Origin: Brevibacterium marinum
GTDB taxonomy: Bacteria; Actinomycetota; Actinomycetes; Actinomycetales; Brevibacteriaceae
DNA: 64,000 nucleotides
Direction: 5' to 3'
Assembly (NCBI RefSeq): GCF_011927955.1
Contig: NZ_JAATJN010000001.1
Coordinates: 3,286,001-3,350,000, forward strand
In this document: piece after piece, positions 43,841 through 51,846 of the stretch
Layout: each line of letters starts with the position of its first letter
How positions within the stretch are numbered: position 1 is the first letter of the stretch
Made by a program: the position numbers and the translations under genes
Notes under the pieces: generated by a model
What the model was told of the DNA's origin: nothing
Databases searched by the model: none
What the model saw: the letters and a program-made list of their open reading frames with translations, nothing else

Positions 43841-45355
43841 TCAGGGCACGTAGCAGATCGCCTTCTCTTCACTCGGTCGGCTGTCATCGTCCCCGCCTCC
43901 GGTGCCGCCTTGGGCGCTGAGGTCCGTGGTGGAATCGCTTCCGAGATCGAGACCCGCATCGACACCGGCACCGGACACCCCGCCTGCGGCAGATTGGGAG
44001 GTCGTGTCCGACTCAGAGGCCTGGGATGATTCTTCGATCTTGTCCGCAACCAGGCTTCTGGCGGCGTCGAAGTCAGGATGTGATGGTGTCACGTTCGGCG
44101 GAGTCAGGTCAAGCGACACGATCTTCTGCGATTTCACCTTCAGAGCCAGGTCGACGAACATATCCACTTCGGAGGAGGGAATGTCGGTCGAAACCGCCCC
44201 GGGCGTGGCCTTGGCGATGCTCTGATACCGGGTGAGGACGGTGGCAGGATCCAGCTGTTTGACCATCGCGGTCTGCACGCAGCGCTGCCGGACCATGCGC
44301 TCATAATCGCTGGAGAACTCGCGGGAGCGGGCGAACCACAGGGCGTGATAGCCGTCGAGCGTCTGCTCGCCCGGTTCGATCCAGCCCTTGACCGGTCCAT
44401 GCTCACCGGTCGTGGGGTCGACCTTCGAGGAGATCGGGACTCGCTTGCCCGAGACCAGAGTAATCCCCCCGAGGGAATCGATGAGCTTCTCGAACCCCTT
44501 GAGATTGATCATGGCGAAGTACTGGACCTCCACACCGGTGATGGCCGAGACGGCATCCATCGTCGCCTGTTCGCCCGCACGCTTCGGGTTCTCGAACTCG
44601 TCCTTGTGCCTCTCGCCCTGTTGGAAGACGGCATTGAGCAGGCATTCGTTGCCGCAGTTGAACCCCTGCGGATAGTGCTTGTGCAGCGGGGAGTCGTCGG
44701 GGAACGGGACGTTCTGCATATTGCGCGGGAGGCCGACGATGACTGGCTTACCGGTGTCCGCGTCGATCGAGACCAAAGACAGCGAATCGGGACGGATGCC
44801 GGTGCGTCCTTTGCCGGCGTCGGAGCCCATGAGCAGGATGTTGTAGCGGCCGTCGACGGGCTGTGCTGCCTTCCCGGAGGCGAAGAGATCGCTCATCAGG
44901 CCGCGCTGGGAGTCGAGCAGCGTCGTCCCCCAGGCCAGCGGCCCCACGACGACGAGCACAAGTACACTGAAGGCGGCGACGAAGCGCTTGCGGGCCCTTG
45001 AGGAGAGTGTGACGAGCTTGATCCGCCGCAGCGAGTCGAACAGGCACACGATCCAGTTGACGCCGATGACCGGCAGCCAGATCGTGAGGAAGGTCAGCAG
45101 GAACGGGTTCGTCCCGATCGTGAAGAGGAACTGCCTGTCGATGAGGATCATGATCGCGGCGACGATCGCGAGGATCCAGGTGAAGGCCGTGATCGACAGT
45201 GAGACCTTGGCCCAGCGCCGGGCGCGGAACAGCAGCTGCACGGCACCGGGAATGAACACGGTGACCAGGAGGAGAACCCACGCCCGCACATCCCGCGTCG
45301 GCTGTGAAGCATACGACGGGTGATGAATGGGGTCGACGTATCTCGTTTCGGCCAC
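43841..45355 (-). CDS. LytR-CpsA-Psr (LCP) cell-wall polymer ligase
   Basis: 504 aa from GTG at 45355 with AAAGG 7 nt upstream; an ATG at 45466 would add 37 residues. Four membrane helices (about 20-170) are followed by the LCP domain (about 195-400): NILLMGSDAGKGRTGIRPDSLSLVSID, VGLPRNMQNVPFPD, MDAVSAITGVEVQYFAMINL (read in pieces) and GYHALWFARSREFSSDYERM with the conserved Arg residues that bind pyrophosphate. LCP enzymes attach anionic or glycan polymers to peptidoglycan. The C-terminal 75 residues are Ser/Gly/Asp-rich. The multi-helix N-terminus is an addition to the single-helix type. Confidence 0.95.
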   Translation of the reverse strand: MAETRYVDPIHHPSYASQPTRDVRAWVLLLVTVFIPGAVQLLFRARRWAKVSLSITAFTWILAIVAAIMILIDRQFLFTIGTNPFLLTFLTIWLPVIGVNWIVCLFDSLRRIKLVTLSSRARKRFVAAFSVLVLVVVGPLAWGTTLLDSQRGLMSDLFASGKAAQPVDGRYNILLMGSDAGKGRTGIRPDSLSLVSIDADTGKPVIVGLPRNMQNVPFPDDSPLHKHYPQGFNCGNECLLNAVFQQGERHKDEFENPKRAGEQATMDAVSAITGVEVQYFAMINLKGFEKLIDSLGGITLVSGKRVPISSKVDPTTGEHGPVKGWIEPGEQTLDGYHALWFARSREFSSDYERMVRQRCVQTAMVKQLDPATVLTRYQSIAKATPGAVSTDIPSSEVDMFVDLALKVKSQKIVSLDLTPPNVTPSHPDFDAARSLVADKIEESSQASESDTTSQSAAGGVSGAGVDAGLDLGSDSTTDLSAQGGTGGGDDDSRPSEEKAICYVP

Positions 45356-45421
45356 TGACTTACCTTTACCTCGCGCTCGTTGCTGTTCGGGCCACCCGCT
45401 GGCCCGTGAAGCCTGCGGCGA

Positions 45422-45474
45422 CACAGTCCACTGTGCCAAACCTTCTGGAGAGTCCACTGTGTTCATCCATTGTG
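45422..45474 (-). promoter_or_regulatory. LCP upstream region: CACAAT -10 and paired 11-bp repeats
   Basis: AGTCCACTGTG occurs at 45425-45435 and 45451-45461 (26 bp apart); the first is part of the inverted repeat CACAGT-CC-ACTGTG (45422-45435). A CACAAT -10 candidate lies at 45474-45469 on the minus strand. The rest of the 45356-45719 gap shows GC-rich sequence with no gene I can support. Confidence 0.35.
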
Positions 45475-45719
45475 GCGCGTGCGGACCCGGGATCCCGGCA
45501 CATTCGAACTGCGCATGTCGCATCGCTCGATCACAGACCCCGCGCGGGGTGTCGGGCATGTCCCCGCCGAGGTGGCCCCCTGCGCCGGGGCCCCGGCGCA
45601 GAGAACCCGGCGCAGGAAGAAGCCGCCGCCCGCAGGAGACGGCCTTCGGCCCGTTTCCGTCTCAGCGGTCATCGGCTCCCGCACCAGGGCAGGAACCCTT
45701 CACCGCCGCGACGAAGGCC

Positions 45720-46868
45720 TCAGCCGATGAGCTTGCGGCCCATCACCATGCGCTGGATCTGGTTGGTGCCCTCGTAGATCTGCGTGATCTTGGCATCACG
45801 CATCATCCGCTCAACAGGATGATCGACGACATAACCGGCTCCGCCGAGCAGCTGCACGGCGTCGGTCGTGATCTCCATGGCCGCGTCCGAGGCATAGGCC
45901 TTCGCCGCGGCACCGAAGTACGTGAGGTCGTCGTCGAAGCGTTCGCTCTTGGCAGCGGCGGTGTAGGTCAGCTGACGTGCGGCTTCGAGTTTCATGCCCA
46001 TATCGGCGAGCATGAATTGGATGGCCTGGTTCTCGGCGATGCTCTTGCCGAACTGCTCGCGCTCCTTGACGTAGCCGAGTGCGTAGTCGAGCGCGCCTTG
46101 GGCGATGCCGACGGCCTGAGCCGCGATCGTGACTCGGGTGTGGTCGAGGGTCCGCAGCGCGATCTTCAGGCCCTCACCGGGGCTGCCGATGATGCGATCG
46201 CCCGACAGGCGGACATTGTCGAAGAGGAGCTCGCGCGTCGGTGAGCCCTTGATGCCGAGCTTGCGCTCCTTCTCTCCGAAGGTGAAGCCCTCATCGGACT
46301 TCTCGACGACGAACGCGGAGATGTTGCGTCCGCGGGCGCCCTCGGGGTTCGTCACGGCCATGACCGTGTAGTAGTCGGAGACGCCGGCGTTCGTGATCCA
46401 GGTCTTGACGCCGTTGAGGATCCAATCGTCGCCGTCGGCCACGGCGCGAGTCTTCATCGCCGCCGTGTCGGAGCCGGCTTCGCGTTCCGAGAGTCCGTAG
46501 GAGAACCCCGCCTCTCCGCGGGCGACGGAGGGGAAGTACTTCGCCTTGATCTCTTCGCTGCCGCCGAGCTGGACCGGCATGCTGCCGAGCTTGTTCACGG
46601 CCGGGATGAGCGAGGAGGATGCGCATCCGCGGGCGACCTCTTCGATGATGATCGCCACTGCCAGCGCATCAGCGCCCATGCCTCCGTGCTCTTCGGGGAT
46701 GTGGGCGGCGAAGAAGTCGGTTTCGACCAGGGCGTCGTGGGCTTCCTGCGGGTAGCGGGAATCGGCGTCGACCTCGGCGGCGAAGGGGGTGATCTTCTTC
46801 TCGACGACGTTGCGCACGGCGGCGCGGATCTCTTCGTGCTCTTCGCTGGGCTGGTAGAGGTCGAACAT
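45720..46868 (-). CDS. acyl-CoA dehydrogenase
   Basis: 382 aa. A standard FAD-dependent acyl-CoA dehydrogenase: helical N-domain from LYQPSEEHEEIRAAV, the beta-domain signature GLSEREAGSDTAAMKTRA (near 130), WITNAGVSDYYTVMAVT, and the C-terminal signature with QLLGGAGYVVDHPVERMMRDAKITQIYEGTNQIQRMV (read in pieces), where the catalytic Glu is in the YEGTN region. It oxidises an acyl-CoA to the enoyl-CoA. By position it corresponds to FadE25 of M. tuberculosis. ATG at 46868 has AGGAG 4 nt upstream; 46871 is an alternative. Its promoter overlaps the purE stop. Confidence 0.96.
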   Translation of the reverse strand: MFDLYQPSEEHEEIRAAVRNVVEKKITPFAAEVDADSRYPQEAHDALVETDFFAAHIPEEHGGMGADALAVAIIIEEVARGCASSSLIPAVNKLGSMPVQLGGSEEIKAKYFPSVARGEAGFSYGLSEREAGSDTAAMKTRAVADGDDWILNGVKTWITNAGVSDYYTVMAVTNPEGARGRNISAFVVEKSDEGFTFGEKERKLGIKGSPTRELLFDNVRLSGDRIIGSPGEGLKIALRTLDHTRVTIAAQAVGIAQGALDYALGYVKEREQFGKSIAENQAIQFMLADMGMKLEAARQLTYTAAAKSERFDDDLTYFGAAAKAYASDAAMEITTDAVQLLGGAGYVVDHPVERMMRDAKITQIYEGTNQIQRMVMGRKLIG

Positions 46869-46903
46869 CATTCTCCTAAACTGATCAATCGTTAAGTCGA
46901 TCC

Positions 46904-46909
46904 ATTATC
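46904..46909 (-). promoter_or_regulatory. acyl-CoA dehydrogenase -10 element GATAAT in the purE stop
   Basis: GATAAT (5/6) on the minus strand contains the TAA stop of purE (46907-46905). A start near 46897 gives about 30 nt before the AGGAG-preceded ATG. Confidence 0.5.
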
Positions 46910-47492
46910 GCTGGAGAGCCTGCCCTTTGTCGAGAGCGACCTGCCGCAGCCCCTTCCGATGCTCGTCGAGCCGACCGCGGATCGCCGCCGCCGCATCGGT
47001 GTCACCGGCCCCGAGGATCCGGGCGGCGAGCAGCCCCGCGTTCTTGGCTCCGCCGATCGAGACCGTGGCCACGGGAACCCCTCCGGGCATCTGCACGATC
47101 GACAGCAGCGAGTCCATGCCGTCGAGGTACTTCAGCGGAACCGGCACGCCGATGACGGGAAGCGACGTCATCGACGCGATCATCCCGGGCAGATGGGCCG
47201 CTCCCCCTGCGCCGGCGATGATCACGCGCAGACCACGATCTGCGGCGGTCTTGGCCCAATCGACCATGTCCTCGGGCATGCGATGGGCGGAGACGACCTC
47301 GGCGGTGGAGTCGATGCCCAGCTCCGCCAGGGCCTCGGCCGCGGCCCTCATGGTCGGCCAGTCCGAGTCCGAGCCCATGACGATGCCGACCGGTTTCGTC
47401 GATGTCGCCGCCCGATCGTGACCGGAGTCGTTCGCCGAGGCGGTCCTCGGGTCGTCCCTGTTCGTTGGGGTGTCGTCGGATGTCGGGGGCAT
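46905..47492 (-). CDS. purE: N5-carboxyaminoimidazole ribonucleotide mutase
   Basis: 195 aa. After a 33-residue polar N-terminus the PurE core starts at [20 protein letters not shown], with [13 protein letters not shown] and [25 protein letters not shown] (read in pieces) that bind the substrate. It moves the carboxylate of N5-CAIR to make CAIR in purine synthesis. It pairs with purK, which lies 29 bp upstream in the same operon. GGGCAGGAT precedes the ATG. The long N-terminus is not needed for the fold; the real start may be further inside. Confidence 0.96.
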   Translation of the reverse strand: MPPTSDDTPTNRDDPRTASANDSGHDRAATSTKPVGIVMGSDSDWPTMRAAAEALAELGIDSTAEVVSAHRMPEDMVDWAKTAADRGLRVIIAGAGGAAHLPGMIASMTSLPVIGVPVPLKYLDGMDSLLSIVQMPGGVPVATVSIGGAKNAGLLAARILGAGDTDAAAAIRGRLDEHRKGLRQVALDKGQALQR

Positions 47493-47521
47493 ATCCTGCC
47501 CTTTCGTCGATGGGTTCGCCC

Positions 47522-48730
47522 TCAGGCGGGATCGGTGGCTGAATTCGCGTTCGCGTCGAGATCGGCCGGAGACGGCAGCTTCGGATGTGGGTCGGGATCG
47601 ACACCGGCGATGTAGTCAGCGGCGTGACGCGCGCGGGCGAGCACGAGGTCGACATCCTGGCCGTAGGCGTTGACGTGGCCGACCTTCCGGCCCGGCCGCA
47701 CGCCCTTGCCGTAGAGATGGACCTTGACTGCGGGATCGTGGGCCATCACGTGCAGATAGGGGTGGTAGAGGTCTTCGTGCTCGGCGCCGAGGACGTTGAC
47801 CATCGCGGACACGTCCTCACGGGCGGCGGGGCTGCCCAGGGGAAGGTCGAGGACCGCGCGCAGGTGCTGTTCGAACTGGCTGGTCACGGCACCGTCCTGG
47901 GTCCAGTGCCCGGTGTTGTGGGGGCGCATGGCGAATTCGTTGATGAGGAAGCCCTCGGGAGTCTCGAACAGCTCCATCGCCATGACCCCGGTGACCTCGA
48001 GAGCGCCGGCGACCTTGAGGATCGCTTCGGTGATCTCGGTGGCCTTCTCCGCGGCCAGTCCCGGGGCCGGTGCGATGGCTTCCTTGCACACCCCGTCCTG
48101 CTGCCAGGTCTCGACGACGGGCCACACAGCGGTCTGGCCCATCGGTGACCGGCCGACCATGACGGCGAGTTCGCGGGTGAAGTCGACCTTCTCCTCGGCG
48201 AGCAGCTGCCCGACCTCGTCGAGCCAGGCGGCGGCCTCGTCGACGTCGTCGATCACGCGCACGCCCTTGCCGTCGTAGCCGCCGCGCGGTGTCTTGAGGA
48301 TGAAGGGATACCCGACTCGCTCGGCGAAGCCCTCGATGTCACTGCGGGAGGTGATCTCCGCCCACGCGGGGTTCGGCAGTCCGAGGTCGTCCATCCGTCG
48401 GCGCATGAGGATCTTGTCCTGGGCGAAGATGAGGGCCTGCGGTCCCGGACGGATCGCGTGGCCCGCCTCGGCGAGGGCTCGAAGATGTTCAGGGGGAACG
48501 TGCTCATGGTCGAAGGTCACCACGTCCACCGTCTCGGCGAAGGCCTTGAGGGTGGCGAAGTCCGTGTAGTCACCGACGGTCACCTCACTGATGACCTGGG
48601 TGGCCGGGGCATCCGCGGTCTCGGCGAGGACCGAGAACCTGATGCCGAGGGCTTCTGCGGCAGGGGCAAGCATACGTGCCAGTTGGCCTCCGCCAATGAC
48701 ACCGATACGAGGAAAAGTCACGTTCGCCAT
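47522..48730 (-). CDS. purK: N5-carboxyaminoimidazole ribonucleotide synthase
   Basis: 402 aa. ATP-grasp enzyme beginning [22 protein letters not shown], with [11 protein letters not shown], the ATP-binding region [17 protein letters not shown] (near 155), and the metal-site region [26 protein letters not shown] (near 265). It carboxylates AIR with bicarbonate and ATP to N5-CAIR, the PurE substrate. GGGAG lies 5 nt before the ATG. The methyltransferase gene 42 bp upstream on the same strand may be co-transcribed. No unusual features. Confidence 0.97.
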   Translation of the reverse strand: MANVTFPRIGVIGGGQLARMLAPAAEALGIRFSVLAETADAPATQVISEVTVGDYTDFATLKAFAETVDVVTFDHEHVPPEHLRALAEAGHAIRPGPQALIFAQDKILMRRRMDDLGLPNPAWAEITSRSDIEGFAERVGYPFILKTPRGGYDGKGVRVIDDVDEAAAWLDEVGQLLAEEKVDFTRELAVMVGRSPMGQTAVWPVVETWQQDGVCKEAIAPAPGLAAEKATEITEAILKVAGALEVTGVMAMELFETPEGFLINEFAMRPHNTGHWTQDGAVTSQFEQHLRAVLDLPLGSPAAREDVSAMVNVLGAEHEDLYHPYLHVMAHDPAVKVHLYGKGVRPGRKVGHVNAYGQDVDLVLARARHAADYIAGVDPDPHPKLPSPADLDANANSATDPA

Positions 48731-48772
48731 CCTATCTCCCGCCGCTGACGTCTGGGCAGGCGAGTCCCATGT

Positions 48773-49966
48773 TCAGTCGGCGAGGCGCAGACGCCACAGC
48801 GTGGTCACTTCGGCGCCACGGGCCCGATGGAGCTCGTCGGCGGCGTCCGAGGCGCGGGGATGGCGCGGTGTCGTCTCGTGGCGGTCGTGGACGCGAAGAC
48901 CGGCGTCCGCGATGCGCTCCATCAGCCCCTCGCGCGTCCTCAGGCCCAGGTGTTCGGCCAGGTCGGACAGGATCAGCCAGCCCTCCCCGGAGGGGGTGAA
49001 GCGCTCGGACAGTCCGTCGATGAAACGGTGGAGGACATCGGATTCGGGGTCGTAGATGCCGGCCTCGAGTGCCGAGTTCGGGCGCGCAGGCAGCCATGGC
49101 GGGTTGCACACGATGAGCTCGGCGCGCCCGGTCGGAGGGAACAGATCGGCCTCGAGCACCTCGGCGGCGGTGCCGTGACCGAGCCTGTCGAGGTTCTCAC
49201 GTGCGCACGTGAGAGCTCGCGGATTGATGTCGGTGGCCACGACGTGTCCGATGCCGCGGCGCAGGAGCACGGCCGCGAGAACTCCGGTGCCCGTACCGAG
49301 GTCGAAAGCCGTTTCGGGGACATTCCCTCCAAGGGGCGCCCGTGCGACGAGGTCGACGTATTCGCCGCGAATCGGAGAGAACACGCCGTAGCGCGGGTGG
49401 ATGTCCTCGCCCAGCGCGGGAACGGCCACGCCCTTCAGCTGCCACTGGTAGGCGCTGAGCACCCCGCTCAGCTCCGTCAGCGACACGCACATCGGCCCCG
49501 AGGACGGACCGTAGGCGGCTTCGCAGGCCGGCCCGACAGCGGGAGCGCGACGCAGGTCGAGCCGGTAGTCGTCGCCGAGTTCGACGATCAGGCAGCCGAG
49601 CACGCGTGAGCGTTCGGCGTTGAAGCGACGCTGCGCCTCGAACGTCCCCGCGGCACTGTCGGGTCCGGACCCGTCGCGCCCGGATCCGCGTTTGGACCCG
49701 TCGCGCCCGGATCCGCCTCGTCGGCTCCTGCGGCCACGGGTCCCCTGCCGTTTGAGACGGCGATCCATCGCCTGCAGCAGCTGGCGTCCGTTGTGGTAGT
49801 CACCACGCCACAGCAGTGCCGTGCCCGAGCGTGCCAGGCGGAACGCGGCATCGGCGGTGATGTCGTCGCTGACCACCGCCACCTGTGTCGGTGCCGGTGT
49901 CCGGTTCTCCGAATGCCAGATCGCCGATCGCCGAGCACCGCCCTCGGTCCAGTCGATCACGGTCAT
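48773..49966 (-). CDS. class I SAM-dependent methyltransferase (NPPW type)
   Basis: 397 aa. An N-terminal domain (about 1-190) of helices and strands (AAFRLARSGTALLWRGDYHNGRQLL) contains a Gly/Asp/Ser/Arg repeat near 85-115. The methyltransferase domain shows the SAM-binding AFDLGTGTGVLAAVLLRRG (near 228), VVATDINPRALTCARENLDR and the catalytic motif IVCNPPWLPARPNS (near 290). The NPPW/NPPY motif is shared by enzymes that methylate amide or ring nitrogens in protein, RNA or DNA, such as HemK/PrmC and RlmG. The substrate cannot be told. AGGAG lies 7 nt before the ATG at 49966. Confidence 0.88.
   Translation of the reverse strand: MTVIDWTEGGARRSAIWHSENRTPAPTQVAVVSDDITADAAFRLARSGTALLWRGDYHNGRQLLQAMDRRLKRQGTRGRRSRRGGSGRDGSKRGSGRDGSGPDSAAGTFEAQRRFNAERSRVLGCLIVELGDDYRLDLRRAPAVGPACEAAYGPSSGPMCVSLTELSGVLSAYQWQLKGVAVPALGEDIHPRYGVFSPIRGEYVDLVARAPLGGNVPETAFDLGTGTGVLAAVLLRRGIGHVVATDINPRALTCARENLDRLGHGTAAEVLEADLFPPTGRAELIVCNPPWLPARPNSALEAGIYDPESDVLHRFIDGLSERFTPSGEGWLILSDLAEHLGLRTREGLMERIADAGLRVHDRHETTPRHPRASDAADELHRARGAEVTTLWRLRLAD
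49667..49716 (-). repeat. two 23-bp repeats (27-bp period) in the methyltransferase gene
   Basis: Copies at 49667-49689 and 49694-49716 share the core CCCGTCGCGCCCGGATCCGC. The 27-bp period gives a nine-residue repeat (GSGRDGSKR, then GSGRDGSGP). Confidence 0.88.
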
Positions 49967-50018
49967 CGGATTCTCCTGAGATGTCGTCGTTGCGCAAGTG
50001 CGGTGACCGCCGGCCGGC

Positions 50019-51182
50019 TCACACCACCAGCAGGGGAATCTGCAGCTCGCGCTCCGTCGTCGACCCGTGGTGTCCGATGAGCGCGATCGCCGAGGGCGAT
50101 TCGTTGTCCGAATCGACGACGGCGAATCCGTCGCGGCAGATGACCATGAGATCGCCGATGCGGTCCCGGAACCGCGGGTCGACGGGGCCGAAGTACCCGC
50201 GTGTGATGGCTTCGCTGCGGCTGAGGACCAGTGCCCGCTCGCCCACGGTCTCGGTCCAGGCCGAGCGGACGTCCGCCTCGGCGCCCTCAGCGGCATAGAC
50301 ATGCAGTGCCCGCGGTTCGCCGCCGACGTGGCGCACACCCGTCCGCAGTGCAGGGTGATCGGCGAGGTCGAGGCGCAGGCTGTGGTCGATGTCGACCATC
50401 CCGTGGTCGGCGGTGACGATCATCGTCGAATCGCTTGGCAGGTCGTCGGCCAGCCGCGACAGTGCCAGGTCGACGTGTTCGAGCTCTTCGGTCCACTGCG
50501 ATGAGTTCGAACCGTGAACGTGCCCGGTCTTGTCGAGGTTGCCCCAGTAGAGGTAGACGAGCCGCCGGCCGGGGGCCTTCGCCTCTTCGATGGCCTGGGC
50601 GCAGCGCTGTTCGAGCGTCTTCGAGGCCCGGAACCGGCCGCCGCGCAGGGAGGCCCGGTTGAGTCCGCGCCCGGCGAACTTCGCCTCGCCGAGGCTGACG
50701 ACGTCGACCTCGGCGTCGCTGAGACGTTCGAACAGGGTCGCATCGGGCACCCACGAGACGGGATCGACGTCGAGGTCCCAGGTCAGCTGGTTGAACACGG
50801 CGTCCTTGGCCGGATCGAGCACACGGTATCCGACGACGCCGTGCCCGCCGGGCAGGCGTCCCGTGGCCAGGGAGGACAGGGAGTTGGCCGTCGTCGAGGG
50901 GAACCCGGTGGACAGGGATCTCCGCGATGCCGCCAGGGACCGGAAGAAGGGAGTGTAACCGCTGTACTGCTTGAGCTGACTCTCCCCCAGACCGTCGACG
51001 AGGACGACGATCGTGGTCCGCGAGTCACGGTCGAGACCCAGTGCCCGCGCACGCTCTCGTGCCGTGTCGTCGAAGATCTCCCCCGCGCCGAGGCTGAGCG
51101 CCGCAGCCGGGACGACGTCGGAGAGGATGGGACCGGAGTAGTCGGGCGGCCCCGTCAGGGGCGAGGCGTGCTCGGCCGCCAT
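50019..51182 (-). CDS. alkaline-phosphatase-superfamily phosphodiesterase
   Basis: 387 aa. Type I phosphodiesterase/nucleotide pyrophosphatase: IVVLVDGLGESQL with a metal Asp, the nucleophile Thr in GFPSTTANSLSSLATG (near 90), a second metal site in GNLDKTGHVHG, and metal ligands in VTADHGMVDID and ALIGHHGSTT. It is expected to cleave phosphodiester or pyrophosphate bonds of nucleotides or related compounds. No signal peptide is apparent. Its start overlaps the DUF5998 stop by one base (TGATG), so it is coupled to that leaderless gene. The substrate is unknown. Confidence 0.9.
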   Translation of the reverse strand: MAAEHASPLTGPPDYSGPILSDVVPAAALSLGAGEIFDDTARERARALGLDRDSRTTIVVLVDGLGESQLKQYSGYTPFFRSLAASRRSLSTGFPSTTANSLSSLATGRLPGGHGVVGYRVLDPAKDAVFNQLTWDLDVDPVSWVPDATLFERLSDAEVDVVSLGEAKFAGRGLNRASLRGGRFRASKTLEQRCAQAIEEAKAPGRRLVYLYWGNLDKTGHVHGSNSSQWTEELEHVDLALSRLADDLPSDSTMIVTADHGMVDIDHSLRLDLADHPALRTGVRHVGGEPRALHVYAAEGAEADVRSAWTETVGERALVLSRSEAITRGYFGPVDPRFRDRIGDLMVICRDGFAVVDSDNESPSAIALIGHHGSTTERELQIPLLVV

Positions 51183-51769
51183 CAGCGCCGCGACCGCAGC
51201 CTGGCCTGGAACACGGCCGCGCGCAGCCTTCCGGCGAACTCCGCCATGCGGTCGACCGCGGGTTGGCCCTCGGCCTCGGCCGACACACGCAGCATGACGT
51301 CCTCGGAGAACATGGATCCGCCGTAGCCGTGATCGGCGGTGCAGTCCGGGTCACCGCAGCTCTCGGGGAAGGCCTCGATCCTCCGGGAGGCACCCCATGA
51401 CAGGGTCAGAGACACCTCGACGGGCTTGTCGCCGGGCTGGAACGCGGCGGGGTCTGCGAAGGTCCGTCCGACCATGACGGTGCCGAGGCGTTCGAGTTCG
51501 ATGTCTTCGCTGCTGGTCACGGCCCGCGGCTTGGACCCGGGCAGAACATTGGGGTCGTCGTCGACGTGGGCGAGCAGGAGCCGCGTCTCGGTGAGCACGA
51601 AGGCCGTGACGTGACGGTGGATGGATTCGATGTCGACGTGGGTGTCGATGTGGACGAAGTGAGCGAGGACCGGTTCGTCGAACAGAGAATCAGCCAGAAT
51701 CCCCTGAGTGAGCTGTGGGTAGTATCCGGCCGACTGCAGATCGTGTACGAGAACTTCGGGTAGAGCCAT
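51182..51769 (-). CDS. DUF5998 protein
   Basis: 195 aa. Matches the actinobacterial DUF5998 family, with ALPEVLVHDLQSAGYYPQLTQGIL at the start, FVHIDTHVDIESIHRHVTAFVL with three His, and AFPESCGDPDCTADHGYGG near 140, whose Cys/His residues could bind metal. No function is known. In this family the neighbour is usually the phosphodiesterase that follows here, and the two genes overlap by one base. Start 51769 fits a CACAAT -10 element 7 nt upstream; 51778 is the alternative. Divergent from the Pat-like gene. Confidence 0.85.
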   Translation of the reverse strand: MALPEVLVHDLQSAGYYPQLTQGILADSLFDEPVLAHFVHIDTHVDIESIHRHVTAFVLTETRLLLAHVDDDPNVLPGSKPRAVTSSEDIELERLGTVMVGRTFADPAAFQPGDKPVEVSLTLSWGASRRIEAFPESCGDPDCTADHGYGGSMFSEDVMLRVSAEAEGQPAVDRMAEFAGRLRAAVFQARLRSRR

Positions 51770-51776
51770 GACTCCC

Positions 51777-51782
51777 ATTGTG
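51777..51782 (-). promoter_or_regulatory. -10 element CACAAT, leaderless start of DUF5998
   Basis: CACAAT ends 7 nt before the ATG at 51769. Its first base departs from the TANNNT consensus. It faces TATGCT of the divergent gene. Confidence 0.4.
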
Positions 51783-51834
51783 CCGTACTCGCCCGCCTCT
51801 TCCCAGTTCGACCCCGCGTGCGAATCGTGGCGCT

Positions 51835-51840
51835 TATGCT
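51835..51840 (+). promoter_or_regulatory. -10 element TATGCT, leaderless start of the Pat-like gene
   Basis: TATGCT ends 6 nt before the ATG at 51847; the spacer is GGGAGC. The whole 77-bp gap serves both divergent genes. Confidence 0.5.
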
Positions 51841-51846
51841 GGGAGC

